A stretch of 64,000 nt of DNA. Origin: Bactericera cockerelli. Taxonomy: Eukaryota > Arthropoda > Insecta > Hemiptera > Triozidae. The DNA is taken from assembly GCA_024516035.1 (NCBI GenBank), contig CM044960.1, positions 17,678,183-17,742,182 on the forward strand, given 5' to 3'. The notes under the pieces were generated by a model, which did not search any database, was not told the DNA's origin, and saw only the letters and a list, made by a program, of their open reading frames with translations. Made by a program: the position numbers and the translations under genes. Below, piece by piece: positions 10,901 through 25,400 of the stretch (the stretch's first letter is position 1; every line of letters begins with the position of its first letter).

Positions 10901-13900
10901 TTCTAATTTATTCTTTTCACTTCTTACAAATAGGTAACTTTTGTGTTTGTCCATCAAATTACTATTGTAAAATTTGAAGCATGCTTTTTAAAAATACCTA
11001 GTTATTCGTCTGTTCAGCATAACGATGACATAAAATTTAACATGAATCGGCTGTTAGATGGTACCATGATTATTTTTAAAGAAAATGTATTATGGCTGAC
11101 GGTACCCGATATAAGAACTGAGCACTTTTGCAATGAAGGAAAGACACACTAAATTATAGTGCTAAAAATTTCAACTCATAAAAGATAGAACGCGCCTATA
11201 ATTTATTAGATAGCAACGATAGCATAAATTTTATCTACATAATTATATTTGTTATACGCTATTCAAGTTTTTAAAAAGTTTGAAACTTTCCAGAACCCGA
11301 AAATAGCTTTTAGATATTTGAGATCTATAAATTGCGTGTCATTGTTTTTAGGAGTGGTTATTTTTTAAAATAGGAAAGTTTTGTTGGTTTTACATTAGCA
11401 TTTTATGTTCGGTATTAGGATCTCTTTCCCTTTTTCCTCTCTTCATCTTTTTCTCTTCACTTACACAGCCTACACATTGATCATCCTCGAACGCAAAATA
11501 TTCGTCCATCACTAGCAATTTATTACCTTGTTATTATTATTATTAGTAACCATGAGAGTCTAAAACCATAAGCCACAACAGTGAAGCAGTGCCAGCAGAA
11601 GGTGTGGAAACCAATTTACCTGTGTGAGTACAAGGAGTGGTTGTGCCGAGCCTTGAGATATTAATTTTCAGTTTTACCTCGGGTTCCCCCAGACGTGGAA
11701 ATACCTTTTCATTAAAATTCAATTAAGAGAATTTTTCTAGTTTTTTGTTGTTGTTTTTCTTCCTACAACAGAAAGAGAAAGATCAAAGGGAAAAATAACA
11801 ATAATTAAAAAATATATATAAAAAAAAATCTCTCGCTTTTGGTCGGCGAAAGGTTCAAAGTTCGATTTTTTTTTCTAAACAAAATGGTAGGTATGGTCTT
11901 TCATACTGTTTTCTGCTGCGTTAGACGTGTTTTATTTTTGTTATTTTAATTTACATAAAATACATGGCTGACTGAAAAACATAGTACCTAATAGCTAACT
12001 AATACGATTCTAAATAACCATGTTTCTTGTTCAAATATTTTGCAATTTTATTGTTAAAATAAGAAACACGCCATTTTCGTAAGGATTATCTTTTCATTCG
12101 AAATTCATTTAATTTTGATTTTTCTATCAAATTAACTTTTATTTTTTAACTTGGTTATTTTTTATGACGCGGTGATCCACAGTTACAGTGATTGAAACCA
12201 TTTTCATTTCTTGTTCATTATAGATTTTATGTCCGATAATAGAAGGATATCAGTTACTACGATGAACTTTCCTTTTGAAAGTTTTTACCTGTGAGATAAT
12301 CGGAACAAAAATTTGCATGGTAAGAAGCAATAAAACCGTTGACAAAATGGCATTTCCAGTCTGTCCCCAGGTACACATAAATATAACGGCTGTCTCTGCC
12401 CCACCCCTATGGCATTTTATTAACAGCGAGGGAAAGATGACATAATTGCATAATTTGTTCCGAGCTTGAAGAAGGCAGAAGTTAATTTTCTTTTGATTCT
12501 TGCGAAATGCGCCAGGAAGAGCCATTCCAGCCCCATACACTAAGAGTAATAGTGTCCCATTTGTATGCTAATTCTCCTTGCCTCGTTTGATTTTACTGCA
12601 TCCCCTTGTAATTGCATGTGTTTTTCTTAAAAGTATTAAAAAAGAAAATTCTCTTGGACTTGTAGGAAATCTCAAATATGATCTCGAGGGTCAATTCTCT
12701 AGAAGTAGGTAGAGCTTATTTTTTAGAACACGGTGTCTGACCCTATTGTTTTTATCAGACTTATTTGTTTAAATATTCAAGGATTGATCAGAGTGAAATC
12801 AATCAATAAGTCCTTTCCCTGTCATCTCGATGAAAAATTCCTTTCATCATATTGAGAAAATATGTTTAAACGAATCCTCAGGTATTACTTCCGATAGATT
12901 TCTAATATTAGAAATCGGAAGTATTGTGTTCGTTTTTGTAAAAAAAAATATTTTTTTGCTCCGATTTAAATTTTTTCCATCTCTAGAGCGCATGAGTGTC
13001 ACCAGGTATTCTGTCTAAACTTATGATAATTAAATTAAGAGGATCTTTTATGAATTTGAATTTCAAGCCTCAAGAAAATGCCTAAAAAATCTTTTTCTTT
13101 CGCACTTTTTTCTTTCTCTATTTACAATTGAAATTAGTCATCTTTGTGGAGCTATGTATATATTTTCCTCTGTGCAGGGTGTTTTCATTGCAAGAAATCC
13201 CTGCTTTCTATTTGTTTCTCGTGAATCAACTCTTCGTTCCATCTTACATTCTTAGCTGTCAAAAAGCCTGGCTTACCGGAATTGTACTATATTTTCATAT
13301 GGCATGCAGGACTCCCTTCCGTGTTGCCTCCATTTGTCCTAACAAATCCAATTTAATAACCTTTTTGTTTCTTGTTATAACATTATCTCCCTGTGAATCC
13401 CGGAGAATCATCTTTCGCTGGCCCTGTACATTCTGCATAATGAGAAAAAGAAAGCAAGAAAAAATAGAAAGTAAAGTTACAATTTTTATTTATTTTATTT
13501 TTTCCCAACTTTTTCATTTTCACTTAAAAGTTTTCTTGCTTGTCTTTCTCCTCTGCATTTCTCTCCTTCTTGTTCCCACTTTCTTGGAATATTTCTTTGT
13601 TCATTTGTTCTGCATTTACATATTTTTTGTATTATTTGTTCTTTCTTTTACGTTTGTAACACTGAGTAGATACCACTATTCTCTTTGTACCTTTGTGCTA
13701 CTCCACGTATTCAAATGATCCATTCCACTTTCATATTTATTTCTATTTTCTTTGCACCCACTGAACTTTCATCTCTTCTTCCTCGTCCTCTCCTCCTTTG
13801 TTAGCTTTCCTATCCATATATCTTCCTCGGCTTTTACTCTTCAATTTACCATCCATTTGTTATTTCCTCTTTTGCTTTCTTTTATATTTTTCTCGTTTCA

Positions 13901-16900
13901 TTTGGAACTGAAAGGGAGTCATCTATTTACATATTTCTATTACATGGATCCGCTTTCTCCATGACGCTTCTGTAAATATTTACTTCCTAGCGTTTCTCTA
14001 CATTAAACATGTAAATTTTATCCAAGTTTTGCGATCGTGATACAATCTGACTGTTCTGGGTAGGTATAGTTAACTGAGCACAGTTTAGGCAGATTTTCTT
14101 TTATTTACAAACTCTAGGAGCTCTCAGCTCTAATCCAGTGTCATAAAACAAAACCATCAAATTCTCACAGCTCTTACTGGAAATATTATTTTTATTTCTT
14201 GGAAAGTATAAATTTACAGGTACCTACTTAATATATTACGAAGTAGGATACTGGTACACTATACAAAAAATATACATGCATCAATGTTTCAATTCAATTC
14301 TGGTTCTATAAGTTTGACGGTTTGCCATTTCTATGTTATCTGGGGAAAAAAATGCACATCTACACATCGGTTGTCATCAATTTCAAATGCTTTGACAGCC
14401 TGACAGACATGTAAAGATCCATCATTCTCTACCACTCAGCGCAGAGGAAGTTGGATTTCAAAATGAAAACTCAATTCCATCTTTGGCACCAAAATATTTT
14501 ACCATTAAAATTGAGCTTTTGGAAACTAATTCCTGACATTTCTGCTTCTTTTTTACATTAATATTGTGGAAATAAACAGTTTGCCTTTAAATGTAAAAAT
14601 AAAAGTTTCTTTCGAAAATGTACAATATTTTCTAGATTCATTAATCAAAATCTCTTTTTGGAGTGGGGGCATTAAGAGTTCAAATTTTTGCCCTTGGAAT
14701 TTTCTTTTCATTTTTTATGTTAGATATTCCCAATATCTATACCTATACCTACAAGAAGTCGAAATAATATTATAAAATCAGTTTATAATTCCTAGGGTCA
14801 TACTTTTGTTATGGTGTTGTTAGTTTGAGTTTGATACGTGCATAAGCGTTCACTTTTCTTACCTAGAAACTAAATTTTAATATATTTACAATCAACATTT
14901 ATTTATGGCCTTAGGAATTGCTACTCATTTCTTTCTTTTTAAAATTTAATCCACTTTCCCATGAAAATATAAATTTAAATGACCGAATAACCTTTTTTGA
15001 ATTTACTAAACATAATACCTATTTCATTGTCAAAAGTCTCGTTGTCATGTTCTTTTTTTTCTTGTTCATATTTTTAAAAATATCCTTATTCTGCTTTTTC
15101 TTTGAAATTCTCTGAAAATGTCCTATCTCTACTAATTATCCACACATGCATACTTTTTTTATTAGGTTAGAAGATTTTAATGACAAATCTTTTTTCCTGG
15201 ATTTGTGAAGCCCTTTCCTCTCATTGAAAAATCTTCGTTCCAGGGGAAAATTACAGAAGGGTAAACATTTCCTGCATACACCGCATGAAGCACTTCAAGT
15301 ATTAGCTATGTATGTATAATTTTGCCTTTACGCAATTTTGGCTTGGGTCTCCGCCAAGCTAGACCCCTCCTCTCTACTCCAGATGTACTAAATCATGATT
15401 TAGCTTAGCATTTTCTTCTGCTTATTTTTTGTACAGTCGGAGTGGAAGTTAGATTTTTTTCAATCCGATATACCCGACTTTATTTTCATTTTTCCGACAT
15501 GTTTCCCTCTCCTACGATTTTCTCTCTCTCTCTTGCAGATGCCTACCTTTTTTATGTGCAAATAAAATTAGTGAATTTATCTTTTCATTTGAACAGTATT
15601 TTAAGTTTAGAATTTTTAAAAAGGGCTTTACTTAAAACGAGAAGGAAAATATGTGCCTTTAATCTTGGTACAGAATGTATGAAAGCTGTGTGTGCTGAGG
15701 CGTTGATGTTCTAAACATGAAGGTCCAGAGGATGTTTTTCTCTTGTATTTATGTATGTTGGCGAATTTGAATGTATCAAGAGCAACGTTTAATTAAGTTC
15801 CTGTATACAAATAATTATACACCTTGATGATATAAACACATGGACCTTTTCTCTCAAAGCGAAACTTTCAAAACCCAGATTCGAAGTCAGTACATTGATA
15901 ATTCGATAGTCCGATCTTAATGGGCTCAGCAGACTTTTAAAAAAACGAAAATAAATTTAGTTGGTGAAAATGTGAAACTCGGATAATTTTAGGTGAAGGC
16001 AAAAACCACCTGTTCGATTTTAAGATTCAGACCAAAATACCGATCAAAACAGGACATCACATGACGTGATCAGATACAAGCAAATTCAAATTATGAACAT
16101 TAGTGAAATGATGAAAACGAAATGACATTTATGATAAATTCAATTATGCAACTTGTCATCCTGTGCAGAAGGGGTAGGAGTGAGGTGATTAATTTACAAT
16201 AATGTGTCGCCTTGCTGTCTGCTGGGTCCTACAGGAGAGGTCAGAGGAAGAAGAGGAGAAATGATGGAGGAGCATCAGGTGGAGGAGAATGATGAAGGAA
16301 AACTAGAAACATTTTCCCAATCAAAGAACAAGTCATTGTGCGATAGGAATATTAAGTTTTGAATTTCAACACAATCACTCCTTTGAAAAGACATTGCGAT
16401 TGTTATTTCTTACAGTTGGAATTGGAACAAATTAGGTGAAAATACGCTCAAATAGGTTAACATAAGGATTTTTGGAAGATAACACAGGGTAGGTACTTAA
16501 TCATTATTTTCTATAACAGTTTCTGATACGAATAATTATAACTTGGTAATCTCCTTTCAGTCCTTACGGTAGTAGGTAAGCATTTCGTTAAATCCCGTAA
16601 ATAAAATCTGATTCTTATTTTATAATTGTTCATAGAAACTTCCAAATCCTTTCTACGCCTTTAATAAATCCCATGAAGAAAACTCTGATTCTTGTAGGTT
16701 GAGTGGAAAAGCACACATTCTGATAATTGTTTGCATAAGATACGTCCGAATCCTTTTTATATTGCAGCCAAAGCTTCTCTGATACGTCTTGGTTGCAGCG
16801 GACGTGTTTTCCACCTTTCAACTGGCTTCAAAGTCCGGGAAATTTCCCGTCACCAGGTTGACTCCCGGGTCACGTATCGGGACTTTGGATTCTAAAACGT

Positions 16901-17754
16901 TACTAGCTTACTCCCCGGGTTGTCTATAGGAGAAACATATTTGTAACTGTCGAAAAATGTGCGTCCTGTTTTGTACAGGGCAGTTGGGTAAGTCTTATGC
17001 ACCTCCAAAGTGCTAGCCCAGTTGTTTTCTTCATTTCGCTGTCGAAAGGTGCATATTGACAGAAATAGATGACATTTTGGAAATTCATGATGAAATTTAA
17101 GAGTCACAACTTGACTAGTAGAGACTACATGAAATTCAAATCAAAAATAAAGAAACAAAAAAAAAAAAAACGAGACTAAAAATAATTATGTTACCTAATA
17201 CCCTCAGACTTGCATTGGAAAATCCCCTTTTTTCAATTCAGACAAGTATTTCCAAAATAATTTGTCATATTTTCTTCGCAAAAATTTACTAGGTCCAAAA
17301 TGGTCCAGCACAGGAAATGGTCGTCTCAATGTCTGACGCGGGGGACTGAAATGAGGAAAGACTCAGACGTATCTCATGCAGAGCAAATGAGAGGAGAAGG
17401 ATGTAGACGTGTCTTTCATTTATAAATAAGGAAATGTCCACTGACCAGTGATGAAGTAAAGATGATATACACTGTGTATATGTTACACACATTATATACA
17501 AGGTGAACTTACAATATCACCTTGAATAGCGTGTTTCTCAAGAATAACTCGAAATACGAGTCGTAACAAAAACCTCTTTACGTATCCTTTCATTTTTGGG
17601 GGCCTTCAATAAAATTTTAATATCAAAGAAATCAAGTCTTGTTCTCAAATTTTTTTGGTCTCTATCAGATTGTTATTTAAAAAATGTTTTTTGTCTCATT
17701 GATTTAATAAAATATTGTATTCTTATATTTTCAATCTTTTTATTTTGATTTCAG

Positions 17755-17829
17755 GTAAGTGAATTTGGCTTCGTTGATACCAGAGGAAGTTCAAACATTT
17801 CAACTCTTCGTGCTTACCTGCTTTCAGGA
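17755..17829 (+). promoter_or_regulatory. recursive splice site (ratchet point 2) with short RS-exon
   Basis: The acceptor tract TCTTTTTATTTTGATTTCAG runs directly into the donor GTAAGTGA, with the junction between 17754 and 17755. A second perfect GTAAGT donor begins at 17830, 75 nt downstream, so an RS-exon can be defined. In the phase of the downstream teneurin exon its second complete codon is TGA, so inclusion would truncate the protein. The site lies about 16.3 kb from ratchet point 1 and also about 16.3 kb from ratchet point 3. Confidence 0.8.
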
Positions 17830-18190
17830 GTAAGTAACATTTCAAGTAAAAATACTTCTTCACTGTAAGGAGCTGCGGCTACTGAAAAAAATAAGAGACC
17901 TCAATTTCAGTCCACCTATGGTTTGAAAACGATCATTCATTAAATTATTTTCAATTCAATATTAATAAAGTTTTTTAGTCAGCTGTAAATCTAACCTTTT
18001 TGGTACATTTGCGTGTGTTGGATAAATGTATATCCAGCTCTGACCCAATCAGTAGGCTACCTACTCACTTGCAGTGAGATATTATTTCAAAGGTCCGAGT
18101 CTTATTGTGTAGGTGCTAATTGAACATGGATGGTTGATTATTAGGTATGCTATTCATACAGCACGTGTTCGGCCTACTGGCCTTCCTCAG

Positions 18191-18247
18191 CACATTCACA
18201 CCTAACTTTTCCCTCCTCCTAAACACATTCATACCTAACTTTTCCCT
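18191..18247. repeat. 33-bp tandem duplication
   Basis: CACATTCACACCTAACTTTT at 18191 recurs as CACATTCATACCTAACTTTT at 18224, each followed by CCCT. The two copies differ by one base in this core. No gene is associated. Confidence 0.75.
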
Positions 18248-19292
18248 TGACATTTCATGGATATACAGTTTACGTCATCATACTTCATGTTGGAAAACTT
18301 TACATATTTTGACCTTAAACTATTATAGAAATAGAGTGGGTTGATAACATGAGTCGGGCATGTGTTGGATAAGTAAATGTAGGAACTGATTTCCTATATA
18401 CATACCTGCACTACCTTTGAGATGGGCGGAAAAGTGGTGCTATTAATAATTATTGTTCTGAATGCAATCAGCTCGTTGAGGATGATACAATAAAGACATA
18501 ATTATATCGTGAGAAATATCAAATGTCGATGCTTATGTAGGTTGCGTTCTAAATCTCCTATTTGACTGTCGAAGGGAAACAAATTTTCGTTCAACTCTCA
18601 AAGATTCTCACGGTTCTGTGAGGTTCCATAATCTAATTTTCAATTGAATAAAGTCAGCTCTCTGCCTCTCCCACCAACACTAACTCTGACTAATTAAACA
18701 TAAACTGGTGAAATTTATTAATTTGGAGAATTCTAAGTTTTGTTTTACAAGCGAGAGTTTGCTCTCCCTCTCCTCCCCCCACTATTATTGAAATGTACAT
18801 AAATCTGAGAGGAACATGAAATTTCAAGAGGGAACTTTTGAACTTTTAAAGGGAAAGGTATACCCAACATATTCGTATCGTTAAAGTGGAGGAGGACGAG
18901 GGGTGTGGGATATGAAAGGTTATAATGATATACAGGATGGAAGTGCGCTACTTCTTGCACGTCCAGCGTTGCGACCAGGAGGTTCATAAGGGTGGTGTCA
19001 TCTAGAATAAAACTTCAAACATATTATGCTATTGTATGGAAACCTGAATAAATAATATGAACTATTTTTTATACTTAGATACCTACTGTTTGTAAGTAAT
19101 AGCACCTTTACAGAATTAACTGTACAACTTAAAGAACGCAAATATTAATTTAATTCTGTTCTAACTAAATGATAGAATTCGAAAAATCTTTCGGTATTAA
19201 CTCACTGTTTTACTGGAATAGGTAATTTCCAATAATTTTCCCTTATAAATCTCACTCATCATACATAATGTATGTCTAACTGAATGTACCAG

Positions 19293-19445
19293 CACCCTGT
19301 ATATAATATTTCTCAAAAAAGCCCCCGCAGATATTCCCAAAGAGCGCCGGGAGGCAGTTATTTACAACCTCCCCGCCACCGGCCTCCACCTTGGAGGCGA
19401 AATAGTTCCACGAGGTGCAAGCGGAACGGATTACATTTCACGACA
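19293..19445. other. GC-rich block of unknown nature
   Basis: This stretch of about 150 bp is markedly richer in G, C and CpG than its surroundings. It begins with CACCCTGTATA, a string seen at other points in the window. The + strand frame through 19284-19502 is open and rich in Pro and Arg. A second + frame after the AG at 19329-19330 is also open as far as a stop near 19447. I see no good donor at the right edge and recognise no family. It could be an old exon, a SINE head or a mobile-element end. Confidence 0.25.
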
Positions 19446-22400
19446 CTAAATTATATTTCCATGGACATGCGGTGTTGTAAAGTAAAACTTGTATTCAGAT
19501 GACTCAAATTCCTTTAACTTTTGAGGGCAGGACTTTGGGTTGAGGGAGATGGTCGCAGGGTGAACCACTTGAGGGACCCAGAAGTAGGATGGGAAAATAT
19601 AGAAGTTATGGTGCAAGTCAAGTACATGATTGAAATGTTTTTGTATGGTCACAGCTTTTTTGTATCATTCATTCAATGCTATTCACTATTGTTAGCGTAA
19701 TGGGACTTCCTGTCTCGAGCCGACAGTCTAAATAAAGCACTACTATACTATACTATACTATTGTTCCCAGCACAATAATATTACTCTTAAGGATTTCCAT
19801 TTTCTCAAAACTATTTTTTAACAAACTAACTAAATCTCATGAAAATTGTTAGACTGTAATCCTGGAATCGAAGGGGGAAAAAAATCAAGTAAATTTCGAA
19901 ATAAGTCTATTTGCAAGCATTTATACTATTTTCTTTTTAGATAGATTTGCCCCAGGTAGTATAGGACCATAAGTTTACCTTCCTCATTTTTTGAGCCAAC
20001 TACCCACATGGTATCATATAGACAACATGGTTATATTATTAGTTAACAAATAATGGTTTTCTGTTTACTAAAAGATCACAGTGTCATCTCCAAGGTTATC
20101 CATGCTTATCATCTAAAAGTTTTCTGCCTCAATAATCTGGGAATTTTGACACCGTATAAAAATGCTACAAAAAATTAAAACTTTCAAATTCCCCTGCCAC
20201 ATTGAGAGTATGGTCTTCCAACTTTTTGTCTGCCAGGGCACGTCACATTAAATTTAACTGCTCCCAACAACAATAAAAATGTTCTCTCCAAAATTTCGAA
20301 ATTAAAACCGATACCGACAGACAGCCCAACAAACACATTAACGAAAAGAGAAATGAAGAAACAAAACCCGAAATGAAAATCCTTGGAAAATCTTAATTTA
20401 ATAAAAACTTTTGCTGTATGGTTTTCAGAGGGAAATAAAAAGATCTATAAATAACATGAAAAATAAAAATATGTAATAAAAGACGACGAAGAAAACAGAA
20501 AGGGAAAGTTGAAATTCAAATATCTAAAAATGCAATCTTAAAACAAATAATATTAGGAGGAGAAGGAAGGAGCCCCAAAATAAACCCGGTTGAGACTTTA
20601 TTTGACTTGGGACTGTTCGGTACCTCCTCTTTGGGGTTGTGTTGAGCCTCGGGATTCAAATGAGTTAAGGTGTAACAAAATAAAATAAATTATTATTGGC
20701 AATAAAGGATAAAAAACTGGAAATTTGAATTGTATTTCTTAATGAAATAATGAAAATTGGCTTAAAAGGTAGTAATTTGGAAGTTTTTTGAAATACTTTT
20801 TATCTACCACATATTATAATATGTATTCAACTTGTCTCGTAGAATCGTCAGCAACATGTTTAGCAGAAGTCTTTCCTCTCTGATGCAGCCCTTCAGTGAT
20901 CCAATCCCAATCCTCTCAGCCGATGGCCCTCGGCTACTGAACAGTCTGAAGCTTTCCAAGTTGCGCCAGTCAAAGTCAATAAATTATGTTTCCTTCTTCT
21001 CTCGTCTCATCCACTCTCTTTCTCTTCCCTCAGACACACAAAAATTTCAGTAGAATATTATATGAAAGTTGATATTCCTCTACTTTTCTCTTCCGTGGGT
21101 GAGAGGAGGTGAAGAAAGTTGACGGTGGATTGTGGACGACGGAAGTGAGGTAGGAAATAAAGAAAAAACGGGGGAAAGGCAAAATTTATTAGAAACAATA
21201 ATTTGGAACTCATAAAATCTTACGATTATTGCCGACTTCTTGGGAAAGGGAACGCACCGAGGTGTTGTTCAACAGGAATTCCAAATGCACTTGAGGATAT
21301 TAGAAGAGGGGGCCACAGGACAGATTTTGTGTGCAATATAGTCCTTTCCACCTCAAAAAGTCATTCAGGTTTTATCGATATTGAGGCAAAGTTTTACCGA
21401 AGTAAACTATGATATCTATGTATATCTGTTTCTTTTCTGTTGATACTGATATACTGACTTTACTGATGTATCCACGAGCATTGAAAATTTGTTGATTTCT
21501 CTAAAATAAATTAATGATATGAGACATTTTTAAATCAATTCCAAAGCTATTATTTCTTCTTAAATAAACTCTTTCAAACTAGATGTCCCTTATCACATGG
21601 AAGTGTTCGAAAGTCAAAATTTCCCAGGTGCTTCAGAGACATGACAGTCATCTGAAAACCCACCATGCTCTGAAATTTGATTGTTATAGACTCGTATCAA
21701 GTACGTTCCTTCCAAAAATACCAAAGGGAAATCGACCCTATCTTTTACATTCAAAGAGCCTTCTTACCCATTGAAATCAAAACCAAGTGTTGACACATCT
21801 AGGGGACGAATGTATTTATTCAGTTGTCACCGAATTTGTTCTTAGTCAGTGCTAGCTGCACACGCACATGTGTCCGTCTACATTAGAGCACTATTTGTTT
21901 TACACCAACTCTTGTTTATTTTACTAAAAACGAGAGGAATGTTCGAGAGCATTTGCTCAAAAAGAGCAGAAAAAAGGTATTTTTTCTAAAAATATTATTT
22001 CATGCACCGATACCTTTTTCACACTTGAGTTTTTTGTTTACTTTTGCATTATCGTTTGTAATGTTGACTTTTGGAGTAAGAAGTGCTCTCATTCGGATGG
22101 AGGGAGAGGCTTTTTCGTTAGAACCGTGAGGAGTTCTAGGGGTGGCTAATTTGGAACCTGGGCTCTTGTGTGTTTTGAGTTTCCAGTAACCCAGCCCATT
22201 GATGGGCATTTGCAAAGACATTCCTTTTTTTCCTTCACTAGAAATTGCCTCTTTTCTGAGAAATTCGATAGTAATATTCATATATTATTCATACATAGGA
22301 CAGAAATTTTCCATTTGATTCCAATTGTTGCCTGACAATCCTGAAGCCTTTATTTCCGGGAAGAAATCCGCATGTAAATCACTTTCTAAATTCAAAATTC

Positions 22401-25400
22401 ATGGTGCCCCATTATTTTGATTAAAAGTCAAAATTTCAATTGGAGAAATTTCAAATGGAGGATTCAGACGTAATAATGCCAGTCTAGCAAATCCATTGTG
22501 GCGATATTGCTTTCCACTGATTGTTGATGCTTTCGTCAAACATGCAAATAAACAGGGTACGCTTCTGACATGTCTTTGCTTAAAGAATGACTTATACGTA
22601 TTCTTTGAACTCTTTCCAATAATTACATGCATATTTTGAGCATTTCTATACTATTTACATTTTTTCTATGCCACACTTGCTTTTTCAGCAACCCTTGCTC
22701 TGCTGATAGTTGCTTTTATTTGTTTTTACATGACCATATAATTTTCTACTTCTCGGCCCTGTATTTTTCACCTTCTGCCCAGACTGAGTATTCATCAGCT
22801 CCGTGATGGAATGAGTTCAAGTGATGATGTAAATCGTGAAAGCTTCTATATTGAGTAAATGTTCAAGTTTTGTTTAAATAAAGAGTTGATACAATAAGAG
22901 GACGAAACAGAGAGGAAGGGAAAGGGCATTGATGAGGATTGTCGTCAGGTGCAGAAATAGAGCTTTCTTTCTTTGGCTAATCTTTTCGAATATTTTTCCA
23001 ATCAGTCTTTTCATCTTTATTTTTCAAAAATCTTGTCTATCTAATGACACTCTAACTCTTAACTTTAACTATGGAAGCTATCTGTGAAAAGTAGCTACTA
23101 CGACGAACTCACTGCAAATAATTTCCATACCAAAACTATTTACAGCTATTTGCTATCTTTTCAGTCTTCCTGACTCAGCAAGATGCAAGATATCGTCTAA
23201 TCCCAGTGAGACCGCAATTTGTTTTTACAACCCTCATCTTGCCAACATAATTGGGAATTATTCTAAACTTTTTTCCTCTTATTTCTACATAGAAGCTCTC
23301 TACATAGTACGTACAAGTCTCACCTACGTACAAATTAATATTGGATACGTTCTCGTTGGGATCAAGGAATGACTGTTCAAAATAAACCTTTGTATGCATC
23401 TTAATCTCGCGACTTAGGCATGTTGTAGAATATGTGCAAATTACATTACATTCGCTCCGCGCGATCCATTAAGTCTCGCCTCATCCATCATCCCTTTCCT
23501 TGCAGATAGATGACTCATGTGCCAAGTAAAGATGACATACAAGTGTGAAAAAATATCTACGAATTTAATTTACCCATTTATTTCAGACTTTTTTCCCTCG
23601 AACCTCCTTCCACTCCCTCCGGCTGATGTGCCCTCAAAATAAACATTTTCAGCCCTTCCTCCCGTGTCGAACCATTAGCAATGTGTCTTGAGTCCCAGGA
23701 TTTCACCGGGGTGTTGTCTCTTCTTTGTTTTCTCTCCTTATTCCTGACTAATGTCTTTCTCCAGGATTCTGTCAATGTCTTCTCTTCGACGAGTTGCAAT
23801 GTTTTTATTATTTTAGGATTCCTTTTGTTGAAACCTTTCGTCTCCGTTTGTTTGTTTGTGAAATGTCCCTCAACCTTTGTTTGTTCCAAGTTCATTATTT
23901 TATCGGATATGTTATTTATTAATTAATTTTTCATCACACTACTATTAGATGTCTTATCAATCGAGCATTCCAGTAGAAATTTGTATAATTACTTATTTAA
24001 TGATGCTAGTGGTGCATTATGTAGATAGAACCTTAATTAACGGTGGTATTTATTTTTTGCCGAATCAAAAAAATTAAAGTTTTAATTGCTCAAGAGGTGA
24101 GAAGCAAGCATAAACATCTCCTCCACCTCATAGATAAACCACTAACCTAGATCCAAGATATCTTCTTGGCCTGGATGCAATTCTCCCTCTTGTTAGCACA
24201 TCATAATTATTCCCGTAGAACGAAATAAGCGTGATTTTTCAAACGAGATATTTTTTGAATAAGAGAACGAAGGGAAAAAAACGCAGAGCTTGTGAGCTCA
24301 TTAAAAACATACGCCCCGGTAATTAGCAAAGTGGTGTAGAATTGCCAGAAAACGAAGGAAAAAAAGCTTCAACCTGTAAGGATAATATAAAACTCCAAAG
24401 TACCTGTTTCAGCCATTTTTATTTTCTAACTAAAGCTAGAGAGATTTTCAGCCTTTTTTTATTCGCATATAAGTTTCTCCAGCTTTTTTGGAGGGTGATG
24501 TTTACTTGATTTTTTTTTTTTTTTTTTTTTGAGTTCTCTGTGAAATTTATTTCATTAGATTTCGAGGCATGAAAATAATAAACATCGCGTGTATTAAAAA
24601 ATAAACAAGTGCACCCACCCGTGTTTAGTTTTCAAGAGGCAAAGTACCAGTAACCAGTATGTGGGTATGAGCTGACACATTAACCTTATATGTTAGCTCT
24701 ACAATCTACATGTGCTGCAAGCATAAAACTAACTAACTTTTATTTTAATAACAAATTCATCACCATACTTACATGCACCTTTAATGGTACATCAAACTAA
24801 TTATCAATTAGTTGAAAATTAAGTGGGACACAACTTACATAAATCCAAAGAAAAAAGCAGATGCCTAGGATCCTAGGGCTGCCTCGTGTTTAGCCATTTC
24901 CAATACATTTAGGTATATAATATACAAGTTGTGAGTTCTATAAAAGTTAACTGAGAAAGAAAAGATGGAGGATTCGGATTGATTTTAAATTGAAAATAGT
25001 TGTAAATGAGAAAATTACAAGGAGAATGGAAAGCCCTGGATCGGAGGAGAAGCCGCCTTTGACTTTGTTTGCTTCTTGTTCTCCACCGAAATTGATTAAA
25101 AGTAAAAAGCCGTTCTCGCCTTTGTTTGTGTTCCTGTGAAAGCTTTGAATGAGATGGAAAGAGGAGCAAAGTTTTCTCCTGTAACCCTTAGCGGGCGGCA
25201 TAGCACAACTAGAATCAGAGTGTTGTGTGAAGATGGAGATCGCAAGGACCATTTTACTTTATATTGCCTGATAGTGTTTTAAGTACAGTATAGTCTTGTT
25301 TAATTTATCATATATATTTTGGTAGAGATTCATCTATCCGAATGCATCAATAAGCGTTCTAAACGGGGTCAATTATATCTTTTGAACAAATCGAGCCAAG

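Larger units (their letters stand above)
3723..17754. other. intronic DNA, no gene recognised apart from listed items
   Basis: This stretch holds T-rich and pyrimidine-rich tracts (for example 4850-5000 and 13480-13960), a 20-base A run near 8309-8326, and SINE remnants. The longest open frame, 13128-13718 on the + strand, is dominated by Phe and Leu because it lies in a polypyrimidine tract. It has no recognisable domain. I see no exon with both good splice signals and coding character. The collagen-like remnant at 5472-5600 and the SINE near 7770 are listed separately. Confidence 0.6.

Noticed and set aside
13128..13718. 196-codon + strand open frame
   Set aside because: It lies in a polypyrimidine stretch, is dominated by Phe, Leu and Ser and has no recognisable domain or splice signals. 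The length follows from base composition.
16560..16585. TAG|GTAAGC that might be another ratchet point
   Set aside because: The acceptor side lacks a clean pyrimidine tract and no good second donor follows at RS-exon distance.
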